In this document: positions 27,254-36,750 of the stretch, piece by piece
How positions within the stretch are numbered: the first letter of the stretch is position 1
How the letters are laid out: every line of letters starts with the position of its first letter
Source: Cytophagaceae bacterium
Lineage (GTDB): Bacteria > Bacteroidota > Bacteroidia > Cytophagales > Spirosomataceae
Assembly (NCBI GenBank): GCA_027491315.1
Contig: JAIXWL010000010.1
Span: forward strand, 248,001 to 312,000
Direction of reading: 5' to 3'
DNA: 64,000 nucleotides
Position numbers and translations under genes: made by a program
The notes under the pieces: model-generated
What the model was told of the DNA's origin: nothing
Seen by the model: only the letters and a program-made list of their open reading frames with translations
The model's database searches: none

Positions 27254-29659
27254 ATGAATCGTTCGATCAAAAAAGTTGCCATTCTAGGTTCTGGCATCAT
27301 GGGTTCAAGAATTGCATGTCACTTTGCCAATATCGGAGTGGATGTATTGCTTTTGGACATTGCCCCTAAGGAACTAACGGCTGAAGAAACAGCCAAAGGA
27401 CTGAGCTTGACACATCCATTGGTAAAAAATAGGATTGTCAATCTAGCATTTCAACAAACGCTTAAGTCAAAGCCAGCTTCTTTATATGTTAGTGATTTTG
27501 CCAAACGTATTAAGCTAGGAAACTTTGATGATAACTTACAGGATATCGCTTCGGCAGATTGGATCATGGAGGTTATTGTGGAGAATCTGGACATTAAAAA
27601 ATCCTTATTTGAAAAAGTAGATGCTATTCGAACTAAGGGTACTTTGATCAGCTCTAATACCTCAGGTATTCCAATTCATTTAATGGCTGAAGGAAGAAGT
27701 GAAGATTTTCAAAAACATTTCTGCGGAACACACTTTTTTAACCCGCCGCGGTATTTACGCTTGTTGGAAATCATTCCTACACCGCAAACTTCAGCAGATG
27801 TCATTCAATTCCTTTTAGGATTTGGTCAAACTAACTTAGGAAAAACCACTGTTCTTTGTAAAGATACACCTGCCTTCATCGCCAATCGTATCGGGGTTTA
27901 TTCCATGATGCAAACCATGAAGGTCGTGGAAGAATTAGGTTTAACCGTGGAGCAAGTAGATAAACTAACTTCTAAAGTAGTTGGAAGACCCAAGTCCGGA
28001 ACCTTCCGTTTGTCTGATGTAGTTGGATTGGATACTACTGTTCATGTAGCCAACAACTTATATAAAGCGGTATCGAACGATGAAAGTAAGGACATTTTCA
28101 TCTTACCTAAGATGCTCCAAAAACTTATGGAAAATAAGTGGTTAGGAGATAAAACGGGACAAGGTTTTTACAAAAAGACAAAAAATGCACAAGGTAAAAC
28201 CGAAATTCTAAGTCTTGATTTACAAACCTTTGAATATAGAGCGGCTCAAAAAGTTTCCTTCGAAACCTTAGATCGTTCTAAAGCAATTGATGCTTTACCG
28301 AAACGGTTTGAAGTATTATTGGCTGGTAAAGATTTAGCAGGAGAATTTTATCGCAGAACCATTTTGGATGGATTCCGTTATGCTTCTCACCGTATTCCTG
28401 AAATTGCCGATGATTTGGTAAAAATAGATCAAGCTATTTGTGCTGGATTTGGCTGGGAAATGGGAATATTTGAAACCTGGGATGCATTAGGTGTTCAGAA
28501 AGGGCTAGACTTAATGCATGAAAATGGCATGGAGGCAGCAAGTTGGGTATTAGAAATGCTTCAAAACGGTTTCACCAGTTTTTATAAAAATGAAGGCGGG
28601 AAACGACTTTATTATGATTTAACTTCTAAAAATTATCGAGCCATCGAAGGAATTGAAAATCAAATTTTCCTTTCCAGCTTGAAACCAGATAAAATAGTAT
28701 ACCAAAACGATGATGCTAGCATCTTGGATTTAGGGGATGATATCATTTGCCTGGAATTTCATTCGAAAATGAATACCATGGGCCAAGGCGTTCTAGAAGG
28801 AATTCAAAAGGCCATCGATTTAGCCGAAAAGAATTACCGTGGACTAGTGATTGGTAATGAGGGAGTAGAAGCTTTCTCAGCAGGTGCCAACTTAGGAATG
28901 CTTTTCATGTTTGCGGCCAATCAAGAGTTTGATGAAGTCAATAATATGATTGCGGTATTCCAAAATACCATGATGCGCGTTCGTTATTCATCTATACCGG
29001 TGGTTGTAGCCCCTCATACACTTGCCTTGGGTGGAGGCTGTGAAATCAGCTTACATGCAGACAAGTTAGTGGCACATGCAGAAACGTATATGGGCCTAGT
29101 AGAAGTTGGTGTTGGATTAATTCCAGCTGGAGGAGGAACGAAGGAAATGGCTATGCGCATGGGAGATGCTCGCCAATCGGGCGATGTGGAGTTAAATCGA
29201 CTTCAACAAGCATTCATGAATATTGCTACAGCCAAGGTGAGTACTTCGGCATATGAGGCCAAAGAAATGAATTACATTCGTCCATTTGACCGAATCGTTT
29301 TGAACCGCAGCCAACTTATTGCTGAGGCAAAAAGAGAAGCTTTAGCTTTGGCGGATGCAGGATATGTTCAGAAACAGCAGCGTTCTGATGTTTGGGTAGA
29401 AGGAAAACAAGGATTAGCACTGTTTAAAGCCGGAATTTTCAGTATGAAAATGGGTAATTATATCTCAGAACACGATTCTTTGATTGCAAACAAACTGGCT
29501 TATGCTATTTGCGGAGGAGATTTAGACAGTCCTCAAATGGTAACCGAGCAATACCTATTAGACCTAGAAAGAGAAGCATTTTTATCTCTTTCTGGAGAGA
29601 AAAAAACATTGGAACGTATCAGTAGTCTATTAAATGGTGGCAAACCACCAAGAAATTAA
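27254..29659 (+). CDS. 3-hydroxyacyl-CoA dehydrogenase/enoyl-CoA hydratase bifunctional enzyme
   Basis: An 801-residue beta-oxidation enzyme with the dehydrogenase first: an NAD-binding AILGSGIMGSRIACHFANIG at the N-terminus, CGTHFFNPPRYLRLLEIIP near residue 157 and a second dehydrogenase C-terminal repeat. The enoyl-CoA hydratase (crotonase) domain comes last, about residues 490-700, with FSAGANLGMLF and VEVGVGLIPAGGGT. This order is that of Bacillus FadN rather than E. coli FadB. It hydrates enoyl-CoA and oxidises 3-hydroxyacyl-CoA in fatty-acid breakdown. The thiolase gene follows after 21 nt, completing the module. Confidence 0.9.
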   Translation: MNRSIKKVAILGSGIMGSRIACHFANIGVDVLLLDIAPKELTAEETAKGLSLTHPLVKNRIVNLAFQQTLKSKPASLYVSDFAKRIKLGNFDDNLQDIASADWIMEVIVENLDIKKSLFEKVDAIRTKGTLISSNTSGIPIHLMAEGRSEDFQKHFCGTHFFNPPRYLRLLEIIPTPQTSADVIQFLLGFGQTNLGKTTVLCKDTPAFIANRIGVYSMMQTMKVVEELGLTVEQVDKLTSKVVGRPKSGTFRLSDVVGLDTTVHVANNLYKAVSNDESKDIFILPKMLQKLMENKWLGDKTGQGFYKKTKNAQGKTEILSLDLQTFEYRAAQKVSFETLDRSKAIDALPKRFEVLLAGKDLAGEFYRRTILDGFRYASHRIPEIADDLVKIDQAICAGFGWEMGIFETWDALGVQKGLDLMHENGMEAASWVLEMLQNGFTSFYKNEGGKRLYYDLTSKNYRAIEGIENQIFLSSLKPDKIVYQNDDASILDLGDDIICLEFHSKMNTMGQGVLEGIQKAIDLAEKNYRGLVIGNEGVEAFSAGANLGMLFMFAANQEFDEVNNMIAVFQNTMMRVRYSSIPVVVAPHTLALGGGCEISLHADKLVAHAETYMGLVEVGVGLIPAGGGTKEMAMRMGDARQSGDVELNRLQQAFMNIATAKVSTSAYEAKEMNYIRPFDRIVLNRSQLIAEAKREALALADAGYVQKQQRSDVWVEGKQGLALFKAGIFSMKMGNYISEHDSLIANKLAYAICGGDLDSPQMVTEQYLLDLEREAFLSLSGEKKTLERISSLLNGGKPPRN

Positions 29660-29680
29660 TCCATTCAAAATCAATTGATT

Positions 29681-30856
29681 ATGAACGCATATATCATTGC
29701 TGGTTACAGAACTGCTGTAGCCAAGGCCAATAGAGGAGGTTTTCGTACGGTTCGCCCTGATACCTTAGCTGCCGAAGTTATTAAACATTTGGTCGCTCAA
29801 GTTCCTAACTTAGATCCAAGTCGAGTAGACGATTTAATCGTGGGAAATGCTATTCCTGAAGCAGAGCAAGGCATGCAAATGGCGAGATATATTTCACTAC
29901 TTTCCTTGCCTAAAAACGTCCCAGGTTTTATCATTAACCGCTATTGTGGATCGGGTTTAGAAGCGATTGCACTAGCATCCGCTAAGGTGAGTTCGGGAAT
30001 GGCAGATTGTGTCATAGCAGGAGGAACCGAATCCATGACCATGTTACCGATGTTAGGACACAAGACGGTCTTGAATTATGACCTAGCATCCGAACATCCA
30101 GACTATTATATTGGTATGGGATTAACAGCGGAGGCAGTGAGTAAAAAGTATGAAGTTACTCGTGAGGAACAAGACAACTTCGCTTATCAATCACATTTAA
30201 AGGCTCTAAGTGCCATTAAGGAAGGAAAATTTGCTTCTGAAATTGTACCTATATCGGTGACAGAAAATTATTTTGATGCCAAAGAAGGTAAGAAAAAAAC
30301 TCGCACTTCAATCGTCAGTCAAGATGAAGGACCACGTGCAGATACTACACTTGAGGCTTTAGCCAAATTAAAGCCTGTATTTGCAATGGGCGGTACTGTA
30401 ACAGCAGGTAATGCTTCTCAAACATCGGATGGGGCAGCTTTTGTCATGGTGGTATCAGAGAAATTTTTAAAAGAATTGAATGTTCAGCCAATTGCTCGAA
30501 TGGTCAGTTATGCCACCGCTGGAGTAGAGCCAAGCCTAATGGGAATTGGGCCAGTGGAAGCTATTCCAATCGCTTTGAAAAAAGCTGGTTTAGTATTAAA
30601 CAATATTGACCAAATAGAGCTAAATGAGGCTTTTGCTGCTCAATCACTAGCTGTCATTAAAACCTTAGGAATCGACCCTAGTGGAGTAAATGTCAATGGT
30701 GGAGCCATAGCATTAGGACATCCGCTAGGTTGTTCGGGCGCTAAATTATCCATTCAATTATTCAATGAAATGCGTCGTAGAAATCAAAAATACGGAATGG
30801 TAACTGCCTGTGTGGGCGGTGGTCAAGGGGTAGCTGGAATCTACGAGCTGCTATAA
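29681..30856 (+). CDS. Acetyl-CoA acyltransferase (thiolase)
   Basis: A 391-residue thiolase. The acyl-accepting Cys is in NRYCGSGLEAIALA near residue 88, the active-site His is in GGAIALGHPLGCSGA, and the second Cys is in TACVGGGQG near the C-terminus. I start at ATG 29681 (MNAYIIAGYRTAV) rather than a TTG two codons earlier. The enzyme splits 3-ketoacyl-CoA to acetyl-CoA in beta-oxidation and follows the hydratase/dehydrogenase gene. A strong terminator lies after it. Confidence 0.93.
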   Translation: MNAYIIAGYRTAVAKANRGGFRTVRPDTLAAEVIKHLVAQVPNLDPSRVDDLIVGNAIPEAEQGMQMARYISLLSLPKNVPGFIINRYCGSGLEAIALASAKVSSGMADCVIAGGTESMTMLPMLGHKTVLNYDLASEHPDYYIGMGLTAEAVSKKYEVTREEQDNFAYQSHLKALSAIKEGKFASEIVPISVTENYFDAKEGKKKTRTSIVSQDEGPRADTTLEALAKLKPVFAMGGTVTAGNASQTSDGAAFVMVVSEKFLKELNVQPIARMVSYATAGVEPSLMGIGPVEAIPIALKKAGLVLNNIDQIELNEAFAAQSLAVIKTLGIDPSGVNVNGGAIALGHPLGCSGAKLSIQLFNEMRRRNQKYGMVTACVGGGQGVAGIYELL

Positions 30857-30888
30857 AATCAAGGAATTGATCAAGATTATCAAGTATT

Positions 30889-30930
30889 AGGTTCCATTTT
30901 AGCAGATAAAATGGAACCTTTGTTTTTGAA
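30889..30930 (+). terminator. Intrinsic terminator after the thiolase gene
   Basis: Arms AGGTTCCATTTTA (30889-30901) and TAAAATGGAACCT (30907-30919) pair perfectly over a 5-nt loop, followed by TTGTTTTTG. It ends the beta-oxidation transcript. Confidence 0.85.
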
Positions 30931-30947
30931 GGGAACAGATTTGAAAG

Positions 30948-31001
30948 AGATTTGACAACTTTTGAAATAGATTTGACAACTTTTGAAAAGTTGTCAAATC
31001 T
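30948..31001. repeat. Direct repeat plus a second type of 33-nt palindrome
   Basis: A 20-nt unit beginning AGATTTGACAACTTTT occurs at 30948-30967 and again at 30969-30988. The second unit runs into its own complement, making a perfect 33-nt palindrome at 30969-31001 with 16-nt arms around one G. No other copy was seen in the window. Confidence 0.85.
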
Positions 31002-31002
31002 A

Positions 31003-31084
31003 AAAGTCCAAGGCCCAAAGCCTTAAGACCAAAGTCAAAAGCTTAAAACCCAAAGCCTAAAGCCCAAAAACAAAAAAAGTCCAA
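31003..31084. repeat. Degenerate AAAGYCY-type tandem tract
   Basis: Imperfect 6- to 8-nt units such as AAAGTCC, AAGGCCC, AAAGCCTT, AAGACC, AAAGCCT and AAAGCCC follow one another, with purines almost entirely limited to A and G runs and no T-rich stretches. It lies between the palindrome and the rocD start and has no coding potential. Confidence 0.6.
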
Positions 31085-31118
31085 ATACAAACACCATCGT
31101 CCAATACCATTGTACATT

Positions 31119-32339
31119 ATGACATCCCAAGAATACATCGACTTAGAATCAACATACGGGGCACATAATTATCATCCCTTGCCTGTAGTTTTAGAAAAAG
31201 GCAAAGGTTCTATCGTTTGGGATGTGGAAGGAAATGAATATCTGGATTTTTTATCTGCTTATAGTGCGGTTAATCAAGGCCACTGCCATCCAAGATTAAT
31301 CGGCGCCATGATGAAACAAGCAGAAAAATTAACTTTGAGTTCAAGAGCTTTCCACAATAATCAATTAGGTTTGGCCGAAAAAAAACTTGCTGAAAAATTT
31401 GGTTACGACAAGGTTTTATTCATGAATACGGGCGTAGAGGCTGGAGAATCAGCTCTTAAATTGACTAGAAAATGGGGCTATGAAATAAAAGGTATTCCCA
31501 TAAATCAAGCTCAAATAATAGTAGCAGAAGGAAATTTTTGGGGTAGAACAATAGCTGCCATCTCTTCCTCCAATGATCCTCAAAGCTATACCAACTTTGG
31601 CCCATTTTTACCTGGATTCATTAAAATCCCCTATAATGATATTAATGCCTTAGAAAAAGCCCTAATAAATCCGAATGTTGCAGGGTTTATGATTGAACCT
31701 ATCCAAGGTGAGGCAGGAGTAATTTTACCGGAAACTGGCTACTTAAAAAAGGCCAAAGAATTGTGTCAAGCAGCTCAAGTACTATTCATTGCTGATGAAA
31801 TTCAAACCGGTTTAGGCAGAACAGGTGCTTGGTTAGCATGTGATCACGAAGGTGTAAAACCTGATTTATTATTACTAGGCAAAGCTCTTTCCGGCGGATT
31901 CATGCCTGTATCCGCTGTGCTATCTTCCAACGAAATCATGCTAACTCTGAGACCGGGTGAACATGGTTCAACCTTTGGCGGAAATCCACTCGCCTGTGCT
32001 ATTGCTTCAGAAGCCATTGATATTTTAGAGGATGAAAATTTGATAGAAAACGCCCAAATCAGGGGGAATCAGTTAATGAATTTCTTACAATCCTTAAGCC
32101 AAAAAAGCCCACTTATTAGAGAAGTTAGGGGCAAAGGCCTCCTCTGTGCCATTGAAATAAATACTGACGAAGATAGCCCTATTGCCTGGGACATTTGTCT
32201 TTCCATGATGAAATCAGGTTTATTAGCCAAACCTACGCATGGCAATAAAATACGATTAGCACCTCCTTTATGTATTTCAGAAAATGACATAAAAAAAGCC
32301 TGCCAAATCATTGAGCAGACCATATTATCCTATCAATAA
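31119..32339 (+). CDS. rocD: Ornithine--oxo-acid transaminase
   Basis: A 406-residue class III PLP aminotransferase. I start at ATG 31119 ([24 protein letters not shown]), since the longer frame begins at TTG. The typical ornithine aminotransferase N-terminus with [12 protein letters not shown], the [21 protein letters not shown] region, the acidic [14 protein letters not shown] and the PLP lysine in [18 protein letters not shown] are all present. It converts ornithine and 2-oxoglutarate to glutamate semialdehyde and glutamate in the cytoplasm. It is transcribed alone. Confidence 0.93.
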   Translation: MTSQEYIDLESTYGAHNYHPLPVVLEKGKGSIVWDVEGNEYLDFLSAYSAVNQGHCHPRLIGAMMKQAEKLTLSSRAFHNNQLGLAEKKLAEKFGYDKVLFMNTGVEAGESALKLTRKWGYEIKGIPINQAQIIVAEGNFWGRTIAAISSSNDPQSYTNFGPFLPGFIKIPYNDINALEKALINPNVAGFMIEPIQGEAGVILPETGYLKKAKELCQAAQVLFIADEIQTGLGRTGAWLACDHEGVKPDLLLLGKALSGGFMPVSAVLSSNEIMLTLRPGEHGSTFGGNPLACAIASEAIDILEDENLIENAQIRGNQLMNFLQSLSQKSPLIREVRGKGLLCAIEINTDEDSPIAWDICLSMMKSGLLAKPTHGNKIRLAPPLCISENDIKKACQIIEQTILSYQ

Positions 32340-32344
32340 ATTGA

Positions 32345-33172
32345 TTATTTTATTTCAAAACAACGCATAGAAATACCACCATACACTAATTCATCATAAG
32401 TAAAATGAACTTCTTCTCCTTTTCTAGCCAAAGCTAACGAATACAACATAGGAATGTAGTGATCGGGAGTAGGAACTGATTCCATCCCGCCTGGTGCTCC
32501 GTCGTAATGAATCAAAGCGCTTAAATCTTTGTCTTGTATTTTTTGACTTGACCAGGCATCAAATTCTTGAGCCCAATCATAAGCAAATGCCTCTCGTCCA
32601 TTTCCTAAATTAGCTACACTGGCACGCAGATTATGAACAATATTTCCACTTCCTAAAATCAATACCCCTCTTTCACGTAAAAATTGTAATTCTTGAGCTA
32701 AGCTTACATGGTATTCCAAAGCTTGTCCATAATCAATAGATACCTCAAAACAAGGAATATTAGCCTTAGGAAATAAATGGCATAAGACTGTCCATGCCCC
32801 ATGATCTAAGCCCCACTCAGTGGTGGAATGTATCTTGGCACTATGACTGGCTAAAAAATTAGCCTCTGCAGCATCTCCCTTTACTGGGTATTGATATTGA
32901 TGTAATGCTGGCGGAAATCCTCCAAAATCATAAATAATTTTAGGTTGCTCACTTGCCTGCACAAATGTTCCTCTAGTTAACCAATGTGCAGATATAATTA
33001 AGACCGCTTTGGGCGTGTTTTGCTCCAAAGCGGTCTGTCCTAATACTTGTAAATGCTGCGTAAATGGATTATCGGCTAAGGCATTCATGGGACTCCCATG
33101 GCCCACAAACCAAACCGGTTGTAGGTTCGCTGTTTTTTCCAATGAAAATAGCTCCTTAGGAAGAATAGTCAT
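32345..33172 (-). CDS. ygiD: 4,5-DOPA dioxygenase-like class III extradiol dioxygenase
   Basis: A 275-residue LigB-type protein. Metal or catalytic histidines occur in VGHGSPMNAL, LIISAHWLT, LDHGAWTVL and SGNIVHNLR, as in the YgiD/4,5-DOPA dioxygenase family, and the full length matches. The family opens aromatic rings between or beside the hydroxyls of catechols; the cellular substrate here is unknown. The gene abuts rho with no gap: its start codon is directly followed in coordinates by the rho stop, so it is likely transcribed as the second gene of a rho transcript. Confidence 0.85.
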   Translation of the reverse strand: MTILPKELFSLEKTANLQPVWFVGHGSPMNALADNPFTQHLQVLGQTALEQNTPKAVLIISAHWLTRGTFVQASEQPKIIYDFGGFPPALHQYQYPVKGDAAEANFLASHSAKIHSTTEWGLDHGAWTVLCHLFPKANIPCFEVSIDYGQALEYHVSLAQELQFLRERGVLILGSGNIVHNLRASVANLGNGREAFAYDWAQEFDAWSSQKIQDKDLSALIHYDGAPGGMESVPTPDHYIPMLYSLALARKGEEVHFTYDELVYGGISMRCFEIK

Positions 33173-34690
33173 CTATCGATTCATAGATACCAAGAACTCT
33201 TCATTCGTCCTTGTACCTTTCATTTGCTGTTGTAAAAACTCCATGGCCTCTACAGAGTTCATGTCGGACATGTGTTTACGTAATATCCAAACTCGCTGTA
33301 ATACAGCCGGATCCATTAATAAATCCTCGCGACGAGTACCCGATGCCGTTACGTCAATAGAAGGATAAATACGACGGTTAGACAATTTACGATCTAACTG
33401 CAATTCCATATTACCCGTTCCTTTGAACTCTTCAAAAATAACCTCATCCATCTTAGAACCTGTCTCGATTAAGGCTGTGGCGATAATGGTCAAAGAACCT
33501 CCATTCTCCACATTACGAGCTGCTCCAAAGAAACGCTTAGGTTTATGCAATGCATTCGCATCCACACCACCAGATAAAATTTTACCCGATGAAGGAACTA
33601 CCGTATTATATGCACGGGCTAGACGTGTGATGGAATCCAATAAAATAACGACGTCATGACCACATTCAACCATACGTTTTGCCTTTTCCAAGACAATACT
33701 TGCCACTTTTACATGACGCTCCGCTTGTTCATCAAAGGTCGAAGATATCACCTCCGCACGTACAGAACGTTGCATATCAGTTACTTCTTCAGGACGCTCA
33801 TCGATCAATAATATAATCAAATATACTTCTGGATGATTACGCGAAATGGCATTGGCAATATCCTTTAATAAAACCGTCTTACCAGTCTTAGGCTGCGCCA
33901 CAATCATTCCACGCTGGCCTTTACCTATAGGGGCAAAAAGATCCAAAATACGCGTAGAATAATTATCTGCCGATGTAGATAGATTCAACTTTTCCTCTGG
34001 AAATAAAGGAGTTAAATATTCAAAGTTGATTCGGTCACGAATCTCGTCGGTAGTTTTACCATTTACCGTCTCAATCTTCAACAGGGCAAAATACTTTTCG
34101 CCTTCTTTCGGAGGACGAATCGTACCCTTGATTGTATCCCCCGTTTTCAAACCAAACATTTTGATTTGTGATGGGGAAACATAAATATCATCAGGTGATG
34201 CTAAATAATTGTAATCCGAAGAACGCATGAATCCATATCCTCCCTCTTGCATGATTTCCAATACACCTTCATTTTCAATCAGGCCATCCAATTCCTTAAT
34301 TACTTGATTGTAATTTGAACGTTTGAAATGCGGTTGAGGGGTAACTGCTGCTTCCTCTTTGGGTAATTTCTTCAAATCTTCCGGACTTCCTTGTGTGGAA
34401 CGAGCTTCCGCACCGTTCTCTTCACCAGTAACAAAAGAAGTATCAACCATAAAATCATCGGCAGGGATGATGGCATCATATTCAATTGGCTCTTCCGTAG
34501 TGGCGACAGTATCCGCTGAAGATTGATTAGGCTGAGTATTCACAACAGGTGCCGCATCATCTAGTTGAAAACTAGGTGTTGAAGCATCTTGATCTTCGCC
34601 AGTTTTTTTAATTCTTTGCCTTTTGGGGCGCTCAGTAGCAGGTAAATCTTCTTGTACTTTTTTTACTCTCCTGATCGGTTTCTCTTCCAT
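33173..34690 (-). CDS. rho: Transcription termination factor Rho
   Basis: The C-terminal 370 residues are a normal Rho: RNA-binding cold-shock-like domain ([22 protein letters not shown]) followed by the ATPase with P-loop [38 protein letters not shown] and the Q/R-loop [15 protein letters not shown]. The first ~130 residues are a charged, low-complexity N-terminal extension rich in Lys/Arg, then Asp/Glu, common in Bacteroidota Rho. Rho is the hexameric RNA helicase that ends transcription. A strong promoter with a possible 5' hairpin lies about 160 nt upstream. Confidence 0.97.
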   Translation of the reverse strand: MEEKPIRRVKKVQEDLPATERPKRQRIKKTGEDQDASTPSFQLDDAAPVVNTQPNQSSADTVATTEEPIEYDAIIPADDFMVDTSFVTGEENGAEARSTQGSPEDLKKLPKEEAAVTPQPHFKRSNYNQVIKELDGLIENEGVLEIMQEGGYGFMRSSDYNYLASPDDIYVSPSQIKMFGLKTGDTIKGTIRPPKEGEKYFALLKIETVNGKTTDEIRDRINFEYLTPLFPEEKLNLSTSADNYSTRILDLFAPIGKGQRGMIVAQPKTGKTVLLKDIANAISRNHPEVYLIILLIDERPEEVTDMQRSVRAEVISSTFDEQAERHVKVASIVLEKAKRMVECGHDVVILLDSITRLARAYNTVVPSSGKILSGGVDANALHKPKRFFGAARNVENGGSLTIIATALIETGSKMDEVIFEEFKGTGNMELQLDRKLSNRRIYPSIDVTASGTRREDLLMDPAVLQRVWILRKHMSDMNSVEAMEFLQQQMKGTRTNEEFLVSMNR

Positions 34691-34830
34691 AAAATGGGAA
34701 ATGATGAATCTTAAATGAATAACAGTCCCGATTCCTTTTCAAAAGGATTTTGTGATATGCAAAAAAGCAGATTATCTACAAAATTTTGAAACAAACAATA
34801 GATGGAATGGAATCTGGAATATTGAATAGA

Positions 34831-34851
34831 GCGCTTACGATATTGAAGCGC
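34831..34851. promoter_or_regulatory. Inverted repeat at the predicted rho transcription start
   Basis: GCGCTT (34831-34836) and AAGCGC (34846-34851) are perfect complements with a 9-nt loop. The transcription start expected from the rho promoter falls within the right arm, so this is either a 5' hairpin of the rho mRNA or an operator. Confidence 0.45.
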
Positions 34852-34855
34852 AGTG

Positions 34856-34886
34856 CAATACTACGTCACAACACTGAATTTGTCAA
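34856..34886 (-). promoter_or_regulatory. Candidate rho promoter
   Basis: On the minus strand TTGACA (34881-34886) is followed after 17 nt by TAGTATTG (34856-34863). It fits both a classic sigma-70 layout (TTGACA-N17-TAGTAT) and, with one mismatch, the Bacteroidota TTG / TAnnTTTG pattern. The predicted leader to the rho ATG at 34690 is about 155-160 nt, room for autoregulation. Confidence 0.6.
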
Positions 34887-34970
34887 GCCTTTTCTAAGTT
34901 TTTTACACGTTTAATCAATATTTTGGATAAAATTGGGGGATAAGCATATTATTTACCCGCTACGGCTCAT

Positions 34971-34978
34971 TATTTTTG
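34971..34978 (+). promoter_or_regulatory. Candidate -7 box of the bioFDA operon
   Basis: TATTTTTG matches the Bacteroidota -7 consensus TAnnTTTG exactly and ends 21 nt before the bioF ATG. A correctly spaced -33 TTTG is not apparent. Confidence 0.4.
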
Positions 34979-34999
34979 TACTTTTATTGCCTGAATATC

Positions 35000-36142
35000 A
35001 TGAGCAAGAACCTACCGTTTTTAGTCGATCAATTAGAAATCCGTCAAAAAAATGGCTTATTAAGGAGCCTTCAATTTGTAGATCAATTTATTGATTTTTG
35101 CTCCAACGATTACTTGGGCCTAGCCAGAAATCAAGAATTAAATGCATTGATTCGCCAAGATTTTGAACGTTGGTTAGCTGAGAACAAGGGGCTAATTCCA
35201 ATCAATGGAGCCACAGGTTCTCGATTAATTTCAGGAAATAATTCCTTGACGGAAAATTTTGAAATGGCTTGTGCCCTCATGCACCAAGCAGAATCTGCCT
35301 TACTTTTTGGATCAGGATTTGAAGCGAATCTTGGCTTGCTTTCTTCCCTTTGTCAGGAAGATCATGTTATTTTTTGTGATCAACTCCTCCATGCTAGCAT
35401 CATTGATGGCCTACGCTTGAGTAAAGGTAAAAAGGTGATTTTCAAGCACAACGACTGGCAAAACTTGGACATGGAGCTGGCCAAATACCCTAATCAAATA
35501 AAATGGGTCGTGGTAGAATCAGTCTATTCCATGGATGGGGACCTAGCTCCTCTTCAAAAAATAGTTGAACTTAAGCAGATCCACGATTTTGAATTAATTG
35601 TAGATGAGGCTCATGCTGGTGGTGTCTATGGACCTCACGGGGCTGGTTTAGTAGCTGAGTTGGACTTGATAGATCATGTATTTGCTCGTGTGATCACCTT
35701 TGGAAAAGCTTGGGGAAATGCAGGAGCCGTCGTATTAGGATCACAAACATTGAGACAATACTTAATTAATTTCGCGCGATCCTTTATTTATTCAACCGCC
35801 CCCTCCCCTGCCCACGTATCAGCATTATTGACTACCCTTCATTTCATAAAAGGTTGCGATAAGCTCCGAGAAAAATTAAAAGAAATCATCTCCTTCTTTC
35901 AAGAACATACGCAACATGCCCATTGGGGAAAAAGCCAAAGTGCCATACAGACCTTACTGGTACCAGGAAATCAAGAAGTCAGACGAATCGCTCAGATAGC
36001 ACAAGAAAAAGGTTTTGGACTAAAACCAATTGTTTATCCAACAGTTCCTAAAGGAGAAGAACGTATTCGAATCACCTTAAATGCCTTAACCAAACAGCAA
36101 GATATCCTTGATTTAATTCAATTATTAGAATCAAACATATGA
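35000..36142 (+). CDS. bioF: 8-amino-7-oxononanoate synthase
   Basis: A 380-residue alpha-oxoamine synthase started at ATG 35000 (MSKNLPFLVDQLEIRQKNG); the longer frame begins with TTG. Family landmarks are FCSNDYLGLARN, NGATGSRLISGN, the PLP-stacking and aspartate motif LIVDEAHAGGVYGPHGAG and the PLP Lys in VITFGKAWGNAGAVVLG. It condenses pimeloyl-thioester with alanine at the start of the biotin ring pathway. It overlaps bioD by 4 nt. Confidence 0.92.
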   Translation: MSKNLPFLVDQLEIRQKNGLLRSLQFVDQFIDFCSNDYLGLARNQELNALIRQDFERWLAENKGLIPINGATGSRLISGNNSLTENFEMACALMHQAESALLFGSGFEANLGLLSSLCQEDHVIFCDQLLHASIIDGLRLSKGKKVIFKHNDWQNLDMELAKYPNQIKWVVVESVYSMDGDLAPLQKIVELKQIHDFELIVDEAHAGGVYGPHGAGLVAELDLIDHVFARVITFGKAWGNAGAVVLGSQTLRQYLINFARSFIYSTAPSPAHVSALLTTLHFIKGCDKLREKLKEIISFFQEHTQHAHWGKSQSAIQTLLVPGNQEVRRIAQIAQEKGFGLKPIVYPTVPKGEERIRITLNALTKQQDILDLIQLLESNI

Positions 36143-36750
36143 GTCAGACTTACATAGTAGCAGGAATCGGAACTGAAATTGGGAAAACCGTCATTTCCGC
36201 TATTCTTACAAAAGCCTTAAAGGCCGATTATTGGAAACCCATTCAATCGGGTGATTTAGACCAAGGAGATGCTTATTGGATTCAGCAATGGGTCAAGCAC
36301 CCCGAGCTGACTATTTGGCCTTCTACCTTTCGACTTACTCAACCCTTGTCGCCACATACTGCAGCTGAAATAGATGGGGTTAGCATAAGCTTACATCAAT
36401 TTCAAAAACCAGCAAGCTCTAAAAACTTGGTGATTGAATTAGCTGGTGGTTTAATGGTTCCTATCAATGATCATGAAACAAATTTAGATCTAATAAAACA
36501 GCTTGATGCTCCAGTCATTCTTGTCAGTAAAAACTACTTGGGAAGTATCAACCATACCTTATTGAGCTTTGAAATACTTCAAAAAAGAGGAATCCCTGTT
36601 TTGGGTATCATTTTTAATGGGCCTGAAAATCCATCAGGAGAAAAATTCATTCTGAATTATACTCAATTGCCCCTACTTTTACGGGTGCATGAAGAGCAAA
36701 AAATAGATGAAAATGTGATAAATCATTATGCCGAACAAATCCAATTATAA
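36139..36750 (+). CDS. bioD: Dethiobiotin synthase
   Basis: A 203-residue P-loop enzyme. The nucleotide-binding motif GIGTEIGKT is at residues 9-17, KPIQSG follows near residue 37, and ELAGGLMVPI carries the conserved Gly-rich segment. It closes the ureido ring of dethiobiotin with CO2 and ATP. The gene overlaps bioF by 4 nt and bioA by 23 nt, forming a tight translationally coupled operon. Length is slightly under the E. coli protein but complete. Confidence 0.92.
   Translation: MSQTYIVAGIGTEIGKTVISAILTKALKADYWKPIQSGDLDQGDAYWIQQWVKHPELTIWPSTFRLTQPLSPHTAAEIDGVSISLHQFQKPASSKNLVIELAGGLMVPINDHETNLDLIKQLDAPVILVSKNYLGSINHTLLSFEILQKRGIPVLGIIFNGPENPSGEKFILNYTQLPLLLRVHEEQKIDENVINHYAEQIQL

Larger units (their letters stand above)
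34691..34999. other. Divergent regulatory region between rho and bioF
   Basis: This 309-nt gap contains the rho promoter, the inverted repeat near its start, a small TCCTTTT-c-AAAAGGA hairpin in the rho leader (about 34733-34747) and the bioF -7 box. No gene is present, and I see no BirA-type operator that I can recognise. Confidence 0.5.
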
